Assembly (NCBI RefSeq): GCF_001949145.1
Contig: NW_019091357.1
Span: 3,089,517 to 3,153,516 of the forward strand
Source: Acanthaster planci
Taxonomy: Eukaryota > Echinodermata > Asteroidea > Valvatida > Acanthasteridae
DNA: 64,000 nucleotides
Reading direction: 5' to 3'
Position numbers and translations under genes: made by a program. Below the pieces are notes generated by a model that was given only the letters and a program-made list of their open reading frames with translations, made no database searches and was not told the origin of the DNA. Of the stretch, positions 1-9,880 are shown in pieces. Numbering within the stretch: the stretch's first letter is position 1; every line of letters starts with the position of its first letter.

Positions 1-2338
1 TGTGCCCCTTTACTTATTTTCCCTTATACACAACATAGGGACAAGCGCTGACGGCATGCTGTTTTATTATTAACAACGGAAACCCATATCCTTGTAGCAG
101 GTTCACCACTTGTGTATTTCAGGAAAGCGGGTTGACAAACACAAAACCAATTAACTTGAATGTTAACTCCAGGTTGTCGACTGAAGGAAAGAAGTAGCTC
201 TCATAAAACCAACACAAAAAGCCAAAGGAACTCGCATCAAACCAAAACAACAGCAGCAGGAAGAAGATCGAATGCAAAAATATGCCTTTGTGCGCACTTG
301 AGGAATTGATTTCGAATAGCTTGATCAGTGTATTTCTGAATGACAACGACAAACGAGTGAATGAAAGCATTCCTTTGCGTAAGCCTGCATATACGTTTTC
401 GTAACGACAAAGATAGTGAAAGATGAGTTTAATGATGTGACTGAGTCAAGACAGTAGGCTTTTTTGCCTGCTGAAGCAACGCATTACGTAGTTGGGTCAA
501 GCTGCAATCACCACAAATCAGATCCGATGAGTTGCACAGAGCTATTTTGTGTAAACAAAAATTGGTAATGAAAAGTCCTCATTGTTATCTATTTGTTTGC
601 TGGCGGAATCAAAGCAAATACAAAGGTTGTGACGGACACTAAAGGAAATTTCCTGGCATTTCAAATTTAGCCCTGGTGCCCAGCCCCAAACCTTTCCAGC
701 CCAGCTTTTCTTTCGCTGCCGACGGAAGTGTCTTCGAGTTCCGATATTTGTAGCAGGCCACTCTTATCCCACTGGCATCTAATATTAAAACTCTGTACGG
801 CACATTCACTGCCTTAAAAGCCAAATAGCCTCGTCCCCCTGGAGTTCTCATGGTACCGAACCCATAGCTCTCTACCTTAACAATGATGGTCACATGCCTT
901 GCTCAGGGACATACCATCTGAGTGTATACAGAATCAACCTTAAACAGGGTATGCAGGTTATAATTGCTTAACCCTAACACTCCCAAATCCTCCAATTTCA
1001 ATACGATTTTACATACACCCTCGGGGGTTAGGGTTAAGGGTCCCTGAAGGCAATGAATTCTGGGAAATGCCGTCGTGGATCATTTTACTAACACGAGTTG
1101 GCAGCCAAACTTGCAGACGCTATTGTGCTGTCAGTTTCGTCCATAAATCTGACTGAAGTGACGCAACTGGCTCAGCTGCAATGCAGCCCTAACCTTTGAC
1201 TCCCCAGTCTGTTGGTGTGGATACTGATGACCTGAGAGACATTGGCTCCGATGACTGGACCTCCTGTTTGTACCAGAACCTTGCGATTTTATTTGTGTCG
1301 CAAAAACCCCTGGCTGGGTTGTTTATCAGAAGGATATTTTCAAGCTCTATTTTTTTTACTAGAGACTGTTGAGAATCGACAAAAATTCGAGTGGGAGACC
1401 AAATCGACATAACCAAACATGACCAGACATGCAAACGGCAGCAGGCAAGCCCGGTCATGTTTGGGTGCTTGGTTGTGGTGTGTGCGCCGGAGTGGTTAGA
1501 ATTCGGCCAATAAAGCAACGGCCTTCCCCTCCAAAGGACTCCAAACAAGCAAAACAAAACCCCGAGTTGCCATTTAGGTCAACGACCGCAATAAACACAG
1601 CGACACGAAGTAAACAAATTTTCTTTTGAACTGGTCAGGTGAAAGGTTTTAGGCACTGTTTGCTGAAGTTGCTTACAGCCAATAAATAACACGCAACATT
1701 TAAATCCAACGCATCCGGGATCGATTCAGATGGCTTCTGATTTAATTTTTTTTGTTACTGAATTCAATATCATCTCTACTTAATCATTTGAGCACATGCT
1801 CAGCCCTTGTTCACGCTAAGTGACTCATAACTACACTATTACTTGAAAATGCCAACGATTAAGCACTTCCTCCGATTAGGAAAACATCGTCTGAAAGCTC
1901 CGTTAATAATCTTTGTCACCTTGTCTTGTCAGTTCTGCCATTTTGGGGGAGATATGCCGAGACGTCTGGGAACAGGCAACGTACAATTGTTGAACTCAAT
2001 CCGTGCTGGACTTCCAAGCACAAAAAGGCTTCGGGTTTTGTGCAGGACAGACAAGCTTTACCTTGAAGCGGATGGGGTTCATTATGTGCGGCAAATGATT
2101 TTACAGTTTTGTCCTTAAAACATAGACAACGAATTAGCACTGAAAAGTGAAAAAACCTGTCCTACCCAAATATACTGGGGAAAACTCACAATACAGATCC
2201 TAAGCATAATGACTTCAGAGGAATTGAGCACAGCCAAACTTATCAAGGGAAGCCAGCCCTGGCGAAAGTCAGGGAGTACACAGCATGGAAATTCTGCACA
2301 AAAACTGAGCTTTGAGCAATGATTTTGCAATTTTTCAG
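1..2338. other. Non-coding or unassigned 5' stretch
   Basis: Probably upstream or intron sequence of gene 1. The inverted telomere-like motif at 967-1038 lies here. A minus-strand 84-codon frame at 639-893 (RTPGGRGYLAFKAVNVPYRV) and a plus-strand frame at about 1849-2118, with a weakly signal-like start, are open. Neither has clear homology or fitting splice sites. Confidence 0.5.
967..1038. repeat. Inverted telomere-like motif
   Basis: CTTAACCCTAAC (967-978) and its exact reverse complement GTTAGGGTTAAG (1027-1038) enclose 48 bp. Each arm holds less than two TTAGGG units. Confidence 0.55.
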
Positions 2339-2437
2339 CCTCGACGGGTTTAGAAACTTTTGATGGCATCGGCAGAGCAAGACTTCCTGATTTTCAATGC
2401 GGCGGCTCGGGTTGGTCCATCGAACAAACAAATGAAG
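2339..2437 (+). CDS. Gene 1, first visible ectodomain exon
   Basis: Acceptor TTTTTCAG precedes it and donor GAAG|GTGAGT follows; phase 1 at both ends. The translation is open and contains LPDFQCGGSGWSIEQTNE, which resembles the start of a MAM or jelly-roll domain (Cys, then GW plus a short polar run). It splices in frame to the exon at 2998. Assignment is by splice signals and phase, not by strong homology. Confidence 0.5.
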
Positions 2438-5400
2438 GTGAGTGAAAGAACCTGTTGTAAACAACAACCGTGAAGCCGCTATACTGATCAGAACAGCAAA
2501 CTTCCCTTCGACAAAACACACCAAACAGGATATCGATATTTTGGCAGCTAAGGACAGGTCTGCTGCAAACTGGACATGATCGAGTCGACAAGTCTGTGCA
2601 TGCTCTGTTCACGATGAGAACTTTGACAGGAAAGTTAAAACAACAGCACAAACCCTACGTGCATCCATAAGAGCACTGGATGTCGGAGGGGCAAGACCGA
2701 CAGGACTCAGGAACAAAACTCGGGTCAGAGTCGAGCGACGAACACTGCAGCTGTTCTATAGGGGGCCTATTCGTTCCCTGGTAACGTGCACAAAATACAC
2801 CAACGTACCAAGCGTAATCGACCAGTGGCTGAAAAATAATGGCCATGTCTCGAACTTGCCTGAGTTTACACAGAATCGCGCAAGTGTCGACTCCAAGTGC
2901 AGAGCAAATAAGACTCTTTGTCTGTGTTGCCTAGTGTGACCTACAGGGTGAAAACCGGATCCACGAGTAAGTGTTTTCATTCGCTTTTTTTGTACAGGGA
3001 ATCGGGCGATTGCCACATGCTCTTCCAGGTGCTCGCACAATACAACGGTCCTGGAAGGCGCCGTCTCCACCTTCGGCACCACCACGGTGTCCTTCAACTA
3101 CGCCCTCAACGTGAGAGACGCAACCAGTTTACAGCAACGTCCCGTTCTTAAGGTCTTCTGCCAGACTTGTTACGCATTTCAAGCGTGGTCGTCAGAGGCA
3201 AGTGATCCAAGCAATGGAGACTGGGTGACTGCCGAGGTCAGGGTTAAACCGTTGCGTTCTACATTCGCCGTAAGTGACTTTTTTTGTCCCTTCACCACGT
3301 CACACTCGGTTATCAGTGCGTTCAATATTACTTCCCTCGCGCTTACTCGTGAAAGCGCGACTGTTTTCGATTTGACACCCACGTGACTACTTGTGCTTAC
3401 TCGGGCGTGGCCCACCTAACTTACCCGCCGAGGCGGTTACTTGGGGAAGTATCCCATAACGTAACATTCTGGCTTAGTCAAACCATGGAGGAACCTTGCG
3501 AAGAAAACTTAACACCATTGTAAACAAATCAAAGACCTGTTAATTGTATAGTGACAAATCGGCTCGGGTCAAGTAAGTTCGGTGAAAGGCAAGAAATGTG
3601 ATATCTTTTTCTTTCCAACATTTTTGCTAAACAATTGACGTATGACCTCGGAGGCACCTCGAATAACCCGAGATCATCTTATTATCACATATTGCGCATG
3701 CTCACCTAAACCTATGACAACGTACGTGAGCGTGGAAGAAGTATTCGAACACCCTGCACAACTGTTATTTGCGCACATTGAAACGAGTTTGACAAGTGAC
3801 GATAATTAGCGAAACTGATACCGGGTATAAATTTTGGGGTACTTGGGATGGTGTTGATGAGGATAAAAGAAACCAAACTCAGTCACGCGTTTTGACCAGG
3901 GGTGCGCCCTACGACAGGTGCGACCAACCTCAAAACTAAAAATAAGTGGTAGTAGTGTAGTAACGCACAGAAGCGCCCTCAAGAGTCTCCAGAATTTGAA
4001 TTGCATTTAACCGTGCAACCAGGCGGGAAGATGGTTAAGTGGACGTAAAGCTCTGTGAGCAGCCTCGCTTTTCGGACGGTGTCTGTCCACTAACCTCCAT
4101 ATAATAACGAGGAGAAGAAAGATCTTTGATGCAGATTTACGAAATGACTTTTTGTCGTTCCCTCCTTGTCACACAGTTAATCCTCGAGGCCAACCTTGAA
4201 GAAAGCGGTCAAGTCATAGGAGTGGACAACGTGATGGTCAAAGACGGCAAAAAACAAGGTACACTGGGTGTCGGTCGTACTTGTTTAAATAAAAGTCGTG
4301 GACCTTTGGCAGAATGAAGCCAATAATAAGAGAGTACAGGCGAAATCGAATGCAGGTGGATCAAAGGCAATGGGAGCCAACCACTTTGTATACAATTGTG
4401 GCGTCAAAACAATGTTGGGCTCGAGTAGACCACCCTTCCACTTGAAAGTCAACCTCTTCCTCAAAATTGTCTTGCATCTAATCAGCATTACGTCTTTTCT
4501 ACACGTGCTTGCACTCAAGTACACATTCATATTGAAGCCTCCAAAATCATTTTCTTTCACACTTAACAATTCCAACTTGAATCAGCCACCTCCAAACATA
4601 AACGCTCTAAAAGTGTAGGCGTTTGTATAGAGGAGAGGACCTAAGGCTGAACACTTTTTCATCTGCCAGGAGAGACCGGCATCCACATTATTGACATTTT
4701 GAAAAAAGAAGAAGTGTATATAAAATCTGGTGTCATTTTTATAGTACCACCAAGCCCTACAATTCCGCTCGAGCATCCCTCCAACTGCTTCTTGGAGGAT
4801 TGGATCTCAACCGACATGCCTACTGATGGTGACGAGTCAGCGTTTCAATCGACAGGTAGGTTTGTCAAACTCAAATAACGCCAGCTCCTGCGCTCTGAAA
4901 GGTCGCCGGCTGTCCAAACTGATCGTGCCCATCGCACACGTTGCTTAAGTCACAGCGTCCAATACACAGGAAACACTTAACGTGTTTAAGCCACGCGTCC
5001 GATTAAGTCCAGGCAGAAGTGTGCAAGAAACAGTTCCTGGAGGTCATTGTATTTCATAATTATTATCTGCTGTGATCTAAAACTTGATACATATTAGATT
5101 TTGCTTCTTGTCCAATCAGCTCAATGGAAACGCATATGCTAGCCTAAGATTCATATCAAAAAGTAATACCTTGGGCCCATATCACTCGAAAGCGAGGTAA
5201 AAACCGATGAGTTACAGTGTTTCATGAAGAAATCCTACATGTAAAATGATAAAAAGTCAAACTACTAATCACAAAATGAAACCACTCTTTCTTATAAACA
5301 AGAGGTAATTATTCCACACAGTTTGTTCAAACTGTTCTCGTTACAATTTTACTTTTACCCAAACGAATCCAGACGAAACGGCTTCATACCCATCTGATGT

Positions 5401-7603
5401 CTCCCCAGAAAACACCTTTGGACTCCTTGATAATGGTGAGTGGCGCGAGATCTAGCAGAAGATGGAAGACAGAAGTGGCTTTGTGTTGATGGATGTTAAC
5501 TGTGCTTTAAACCTTTTTCCTCGAACATTGTGCACAGTACTTTGAGACAGAGACAGTGCGTTTTGAAGTCACTGAGTCCGTGTAAAATGTTCAGCGATCA
5601 GGATGTTGCATGACCTTCTGTTTGCAATGCTAGCTGTTAGCTGGGCACTGTCTCCTCGCAGACACTTAATTGGTCCATACTTGCCGCCGGTCACCCAGCG
5701 GTGCGCATGAGAAATGACACTTGGTGGCGTTACGTGCTATGAATTGACATCTAATCAAGGGAAATATTACCATTCTCAGCCGTTTTGGGCCACTGAAACC
5801 GGAGATAAACGCTGGTCGTATGAGGTGTGTCGACTCAAAACAAGTTGTGCACTAACTTTAAAACGTATGATTTGTTGTCCAAGATGCACTTTCAGTAACT
5901 TGCTTTTTACGTCGCCACCCCCACCCCGAAATGAAACAACCGTTTTTTTCCCGTACGTTTTCTGACGGTCTACGAATGAGTGGGAAACGTGAGACAGTGG
6001 CTTATGACGTGCACATGTATCAATTTCCATTTCTGTCCCATATGGCCAGCCTGCTGGCCAAGACACTGACATCATTCCTTTATGTCTTGGACAGAGACAA
6101 CGCTGCTGCTTGCCCAGATCTTGGCCATTTTGTCTGTATCTGTCTGCTTCATCACCGTTGGCATCCACTGTTTTATTTGGAGAAAACAGAGGTGGGTACC
6201 GAAGTACACATTTATGTCGTTGCTCAGTAAAGCAGAGACATTCCTACACGGCTCAAGTGTGCATTTTGCAATGCGAAATCCACCTGAAATGACACTTCTA
6301 AGAATTAACCCACTCCCATGATGATTTTCTGAGAATGATATTATCTATCTTTACCATGTGCAGATATCATTCATTAAATGTACTTAATTTTCAATCAGCA
6401 ACGAACACGACACCTATAGACGACGATTCACTTCCAAATTTGTCATTGGATGGAAAATATTGTTTGCACAGGCGGATGAACCAAAGTACTAGCATTGTCC
6501 CTCTGCGGTCGAAACCAACCTCAGACGAGCCGCACGACAGCATGTTGCTCGAGATGGACTTGGTGGCATCAGACGAACCTGACCAGCCTTGCAGCAACAG
6601 CCTAGGCGAGCCCACCAGCTCGAAATATCTTCAGCAACTGCAAGACTCAGACATACTGCTGCAGCCGGACCCACGTCGGGCGACCGTAAGCCACGGATCG
6701 TCCTCCACGGCACGAAGCCCGGCTGTCCAGGCGGACGAAGAGGACGACAGCGATGACGATCAACAGCGTCCTCATCCGAGGACTAAGAGCCTGCCCTGCA
6801 GACCGCCGGTGAACGTTTACGAGTCCATCGATGAGGTCAGTAAGTACCAGCCGCTGACCTTCGGCAAGCGGCCCGCCCCGGGCCCACCGGGGCTTCCCAA
6901 GGGAAAGCGACTGCAAACTCGCAGTAAGGGTGTGCAAAATTTGGCCGCCGTCAAGAAGTACAGGCCCTCCTCTGTGCAGTACGAGGAGGTAGGAAACCGC
7001 AAGAACGGCTTGCTGCAACTGGATGAACCCAGAGATCGGAGCAAGTCGGCCTCCCACTACGATTACGTCAAGAGGAAGTCGGTCACGCAGAGCCCCAGGC
7101 GCAACGGGTGGAAGTATGGCCAGGCACAGCGCCCCAAGGGTCGCGCTCCTGCACCGCCAACGAGGCCGCTGTACGATGAACCCGTGCGGAGATCCCGGCC
7201 GGTGGTTAAGGTCGACAGCGCACCGACCTTGCTCCAGCAGAACCAGGAGTCATCAGCTGGAGAGGGCCTCCAAACAGACTACGAGAACACCCTGGAAAAG
7301 CCAAAGGTCACCTACGACAGACCACGCACGATTAATGAGAACATCGCGGAAAAGCCCACGGGGAACTCCCAGTACTTCACGCTAGAGCCACCCGTCGGAA
7401 GATACGCTACAAGCGAGGACTCGGACGATGAACGTGAAAGTGAGAGAGATATTAGCCGGTTCGAGGACGCAGAAGAGGAAATCATTCCAAACGGCACAAC
7501 CGCGATCTCTCTACGCCCTCTGTCTGTCAGCGCACCGATTAACATACCGCCCTCAAAGCCAAACAAGATGGCCGACTTCGACGAGGAGTCTTCACGTCTG
7601 TAA
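2339..7603 (+). CDS. MAM-like single-pass receptor, gene 1 (5' incomplete; 7 exons)
   Basis: Predicted cell-surface receptor of unknown ligand. Exons 2339-2437, 2998-3269, 4177-4258, 4745-4855, 5373-5435, 6095-6191 and 6364-7603 all have AG/GT borders and matching phases (1,0,1,1,1,2) and give about 654 residues without a stop. Order: MAM-like jelly-roll region (exons 1-3), Ser/Thr/Pro/Asp/Glu stalk (exons 4-5), one hydrophobic membrane segment followed by WRKQR (exon 6), and a tail of about 412 residues (exon 7). MAM-like signs are VSFNYAL, VLKVFC, WVTAEVRV and VIGVDNVMV. The first half is short and lacks the usual DHT motif. There is no kinase or phosphatase domain. The start codon and signal peptide lie upstream, unseen or outside the window. 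The same exon plan recurs in gene 2, so they are paralogs. The domain name rests mainly on that paralogy. The family is not a named one that I recognise. Confidence 0.75.
2998..3269 (+). CDS. Gene 1, central MAM-like exon
   Basis: Acceptor TTTTTTTGTACAG and donor GCC|GTAAGT; phase 1 in, phase 0 out. It encodes the central beta-strands: VSFNYAL, VLKVFC and WVTAEVRV align with LTFFYHL, RLKVFVC and WMKAEVRI in the matching exon of gene 2 (24710-24975), which has the same phases. Confidence 0.75.
3270..4176 (+). other. Gene 1 intron
   Basis: GTAAGT to CACACAG. I see no gene or repeat in it. Confidence 0.6.
4177..4258 (+). CDS. Gene 1, C-terminal MAM-like exon
   Basis: Acceptor CCTTGTCACACAG, donor CAAG|GTACAC; phase 0 in, phase 1 out; 82 bp. 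LILEANLEESGQVIGVDNV is the typical last strand of a MAM domain (hydrophobic-E-x, then I-x-V/I-D-x-V). It aligns with IIFEGFIGGKDIEIAIDDV in gene 2. Confidence 0.78.
4745..4855 (+). CDS. Gene 1, stalk exon A
   Basis: Acceptor GTGTCATTTTTATAG, donor ACAG|GTAGGT; phase 1-1, 111 bp. It encodes a Pro/Ser/Asp-rich linker (begins VPPSPTIPLEHPSNC) between the MAM-like domain and the membrane. Confidence 0.6.
5373..5435 (+). CDS. Gene 1, stalk exon B
   Basis: Acceptor TTTTACCCAAACGAATCCAG, donor AATG|GTGAGT; phase 1-1, 63 bp. It encodes a short acidic/Ser linker (DETASYPSDVSPENTFGL). A symmetric 1-1 exon can be skipped without a frame change, so alternative stalk length is possible. Confidence 0.6.
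6095..6191 (+). CDS. Gene 1, transmembrane exon
   Basis: 97 bp, phase 1 in and 2 out. It encodes one hydrophobic helix (LLLAQILAILSVSVCFITVG) followed by HCFIWRKQR, a basic stop-transfer stretch. Same length and phases as the membrane exon of gene 2 (29434-29530). Confidence 0.8.
6364..7603 (+). CDS. Gene 1, last exon: Tyr/Pro-rich cytoplasmic tail
   Basis: Begins after acceptor CTTTACCATGTGCAG, which restores the frame from the membrane exon, and ends at TAA 7601-7603. About 412 residues of low-complexity, charged sequence with no enzyme fold. It carries an acidic run (DEEDDSDDD), proline/basic stretches (RPAPGPPGLPKGKR; RAPAPPTRPLYDEP) and tyrosines in SH2-type contexts: YESI (codon 6818), YEEV (6980), YDYV (7058), YDEPV (7172), YENT (7280) and YDRP (7313). 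By known motif classes, YENT is a Grb2-type YxN site. YDEP and YDRP are YxxP sites of the Crk/Nck type, and PAPPTR fits PxxPxR for SH3. Actual phosphorylation is inferred only. Confidence 0.85.
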
Positions 7604-7918
7604 GGCAGACTCATTGTCAAGGGAAACCTTGAACTGTTGTTCCACATCAAAACTTTCTAAGGCAAGTCTTACGAACTTGGTTTGAAAAATATGTGTATAA
7701 ACGGTGATTCAATTAAGTCGTTGTTGTGTGTAACTAATTAATTACTTGATTTTTATTCTTCAAATAATTATTGGTCAAGGAGATGTCTGGCTCACCCAGC
7801 TAATGTTCACGGGAGAATTCAGGAGGAATAATAGATCTTTCATAACGACACCATGCAGCGCGGAAAATGAAGATTAAAATGTTCTCTGTAATTATTTATT
7901 CATAATTTATATTTTTCA

Positions 7919-7924
7919 AATAAA
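7919..7924 (+). terminator. Polyadenylation signal, gene 1
   Basis: AATAAA 316 bp after the stop codon of gene 1, in AT-rich sequence. It is the first canonical hexamer on this strand after the stop that I noticed. Confidence 0.5.
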
Positions 7925-9700
7925 CTTTACAAGGCACCAAACGCGATTTTAAAATCTATAAATTTAATGGTGCTGGTCTACTGGGCAACGCAAACGTGAA
8001 AGGAAAAAGTTCAGTGACCTGACTGCACGGCCAACAGAAATAAATTGGCATCGAGTAGATATCACAGAGTAGGAAAAAAAATACGTTCTTACTTCTACCA
8101 GATTACAATGCTTGCCAGAAAACTACGAAGGTCTGAAAACCTCGAGATGTCCTCACATGGTAGTTTAAGCAGTGGGAGATCAAGATTAGTTTCAATCCAG
8201 GAATACGGGAAAACATGGTAGGCCATGCCCCCTCTTTACTCCGTATTTCTTTAGTTGAGTCCCCAGTGGGTTTAAATTGTATCCTACCAGATTGGCATGT
8301 ACACGCCTCCGGCTGTTTCGGGCCTGTGGCTGAAGTCTTTTAGGACTATACCAGTTTTACCAGCTCCCCTTGCCAAGTAGTGCCAACCTCAACTTCACAA
8401 ATTAGACAAATGGCAAGCAATCGCTAAGATTTCAGAAGCCTTTCGTTTTGGGCGGGTCACTGTGTACAATGTGTGTTCCGGGACCCAGTTGTCGACTATT
8501 TGCCTGGCTGTGGATCGATGGTGAAAAAAGCGGGGATTTCTCTCACAGCAACACGAATGTGGCACAGAATTTCCGCTTGTGAAACTAATAATCATAGAGG
8601 AATGCAAACTTACCGTATTTAGTTATAGTTCACTATTTGAAACCACATCCCATGTTTAGCTAACTGGTCAGCATATCACAAAAAAAGAGATTCGCAACTT
8701 TTGCAAGAGAGTGGCACTATTCCGTTGAAGCAGTTTTGTCTATTGTAAATTACGATCAGCAGTCATGTAATGGTGTATTACACTGAGATTATATACTCGA
8801 AATTGTGGATAAATTGATAAACAAATAGGCCTACTAAAGCCTATCTGGGTGATATCGTCTAAGTTTTTTTTTATGTTTCCACTGAGAAAACAGGTTTAAC
8901 TCTAAATTCAGCAATTGTTTGGACAGGTTAAGATCAACACCAAACATTCTGTTGCAAAAAAAATTAAATATACGCCGGAAAATACTAAAGGTACTATAAC
9001 TTTTTGCTTAGTTGCTGCTCTACGTCTAAAAAATCTTCAAGGTGGTTGTTTCTATCTGAACACCCACTTTGTCTAAGAATAGCACTTCTTAATGCACATC
9101 CCGTCACTCGAATGTGTACCAGACAAAACAACCCGCGTGTATGTTATGTGTGTTCCAAAGACCACAACCTGCCTGCCTTATAACAGGAAACCTATGGAAG
9201 TGCCCTAAGAAGGCACTGAGCTTTGGCGTTAAGGAGCTCCAACTAAGCTCGAAGAGGATATGTCGGGCAAGCCGCTGAAGAGAACCGATATCCCTGCTTT
9301 GCACATGGATGACAATGCAGCAAAGACAATGTCACGATTTACCTGAGGTGGGATCCATTGCGAAGGGTCGGAGGCCACTCATTTCAATGTAATTCTAGTC
9401 TTTCTACTCAACTGCATTTAGCCCTATACCATCAATTTCTGAACATATACATCGCAGCAAAATTTCCCCGGCATTGAACAAATGCAAATCGGTAAAAAGG
9501 ACGGAGTCAGGAAATAGACTTAATGACGTTCGGTTACAAAAAACCCACACGACAGTCCGTCTTTTTTTTTTTGTGCATCATTTCTGCCATCTTGCTTTTG
9601 ATCCAAGGGTATGCACAAAAAGGTTTCTTTTCTGCCCTGTGGAACAGAAGAACTTCCCTGGAGAACGGTTACCATGCAAAGCCTTTGCTGACCTTTCCGC

Positions 9701-9880
9701 CTCAAGCAGAAGCACCCCTCATCGGTTGAAAGAAGCCATACTCGGCGGGAGTGTTCGTTTTGTTGGAAGCGATGCGACCGCAACGCGTACACTTCATCGT
9801 GAACCAGCGAAGTTCAGTTCCGACCGAAGGAGCCTCCGTTGCTAAGAAAACCACGCCCTCTCCTGGTCGAGCTCGAGGTT
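9701..9880 (-). repeat. Dispersed repeat family A, copy 1
   Basis: Reverse-orientation copy of a roughly 180-bp family found five times in the window. Shared blocks: GAGCTGGACCAAGAGAGGGC at one end; TTGGTCGGAACTGAACTTCG inside; AATGAACACTCCCG; and CCGATGAGGGGGTGCTTCTG at the other end. The ends are weakly inverted (GCRCCCYCTC), so this may be a MITE. Confidence 0.75.

Noticed and set aside
2967-2997. A perfect-looking 31-bp intron (GTAAGT ... TTTTTTTGTACAG) just before the central MAM exon of gene 1
   Set aside because: 31 bp is below the usual minimum for metazoan introns, and the frame left of it is closed by a stop at about 2907 with no suitable acceptor. The acceptor at 2997 is used, the GTAAGT is taken as chance.
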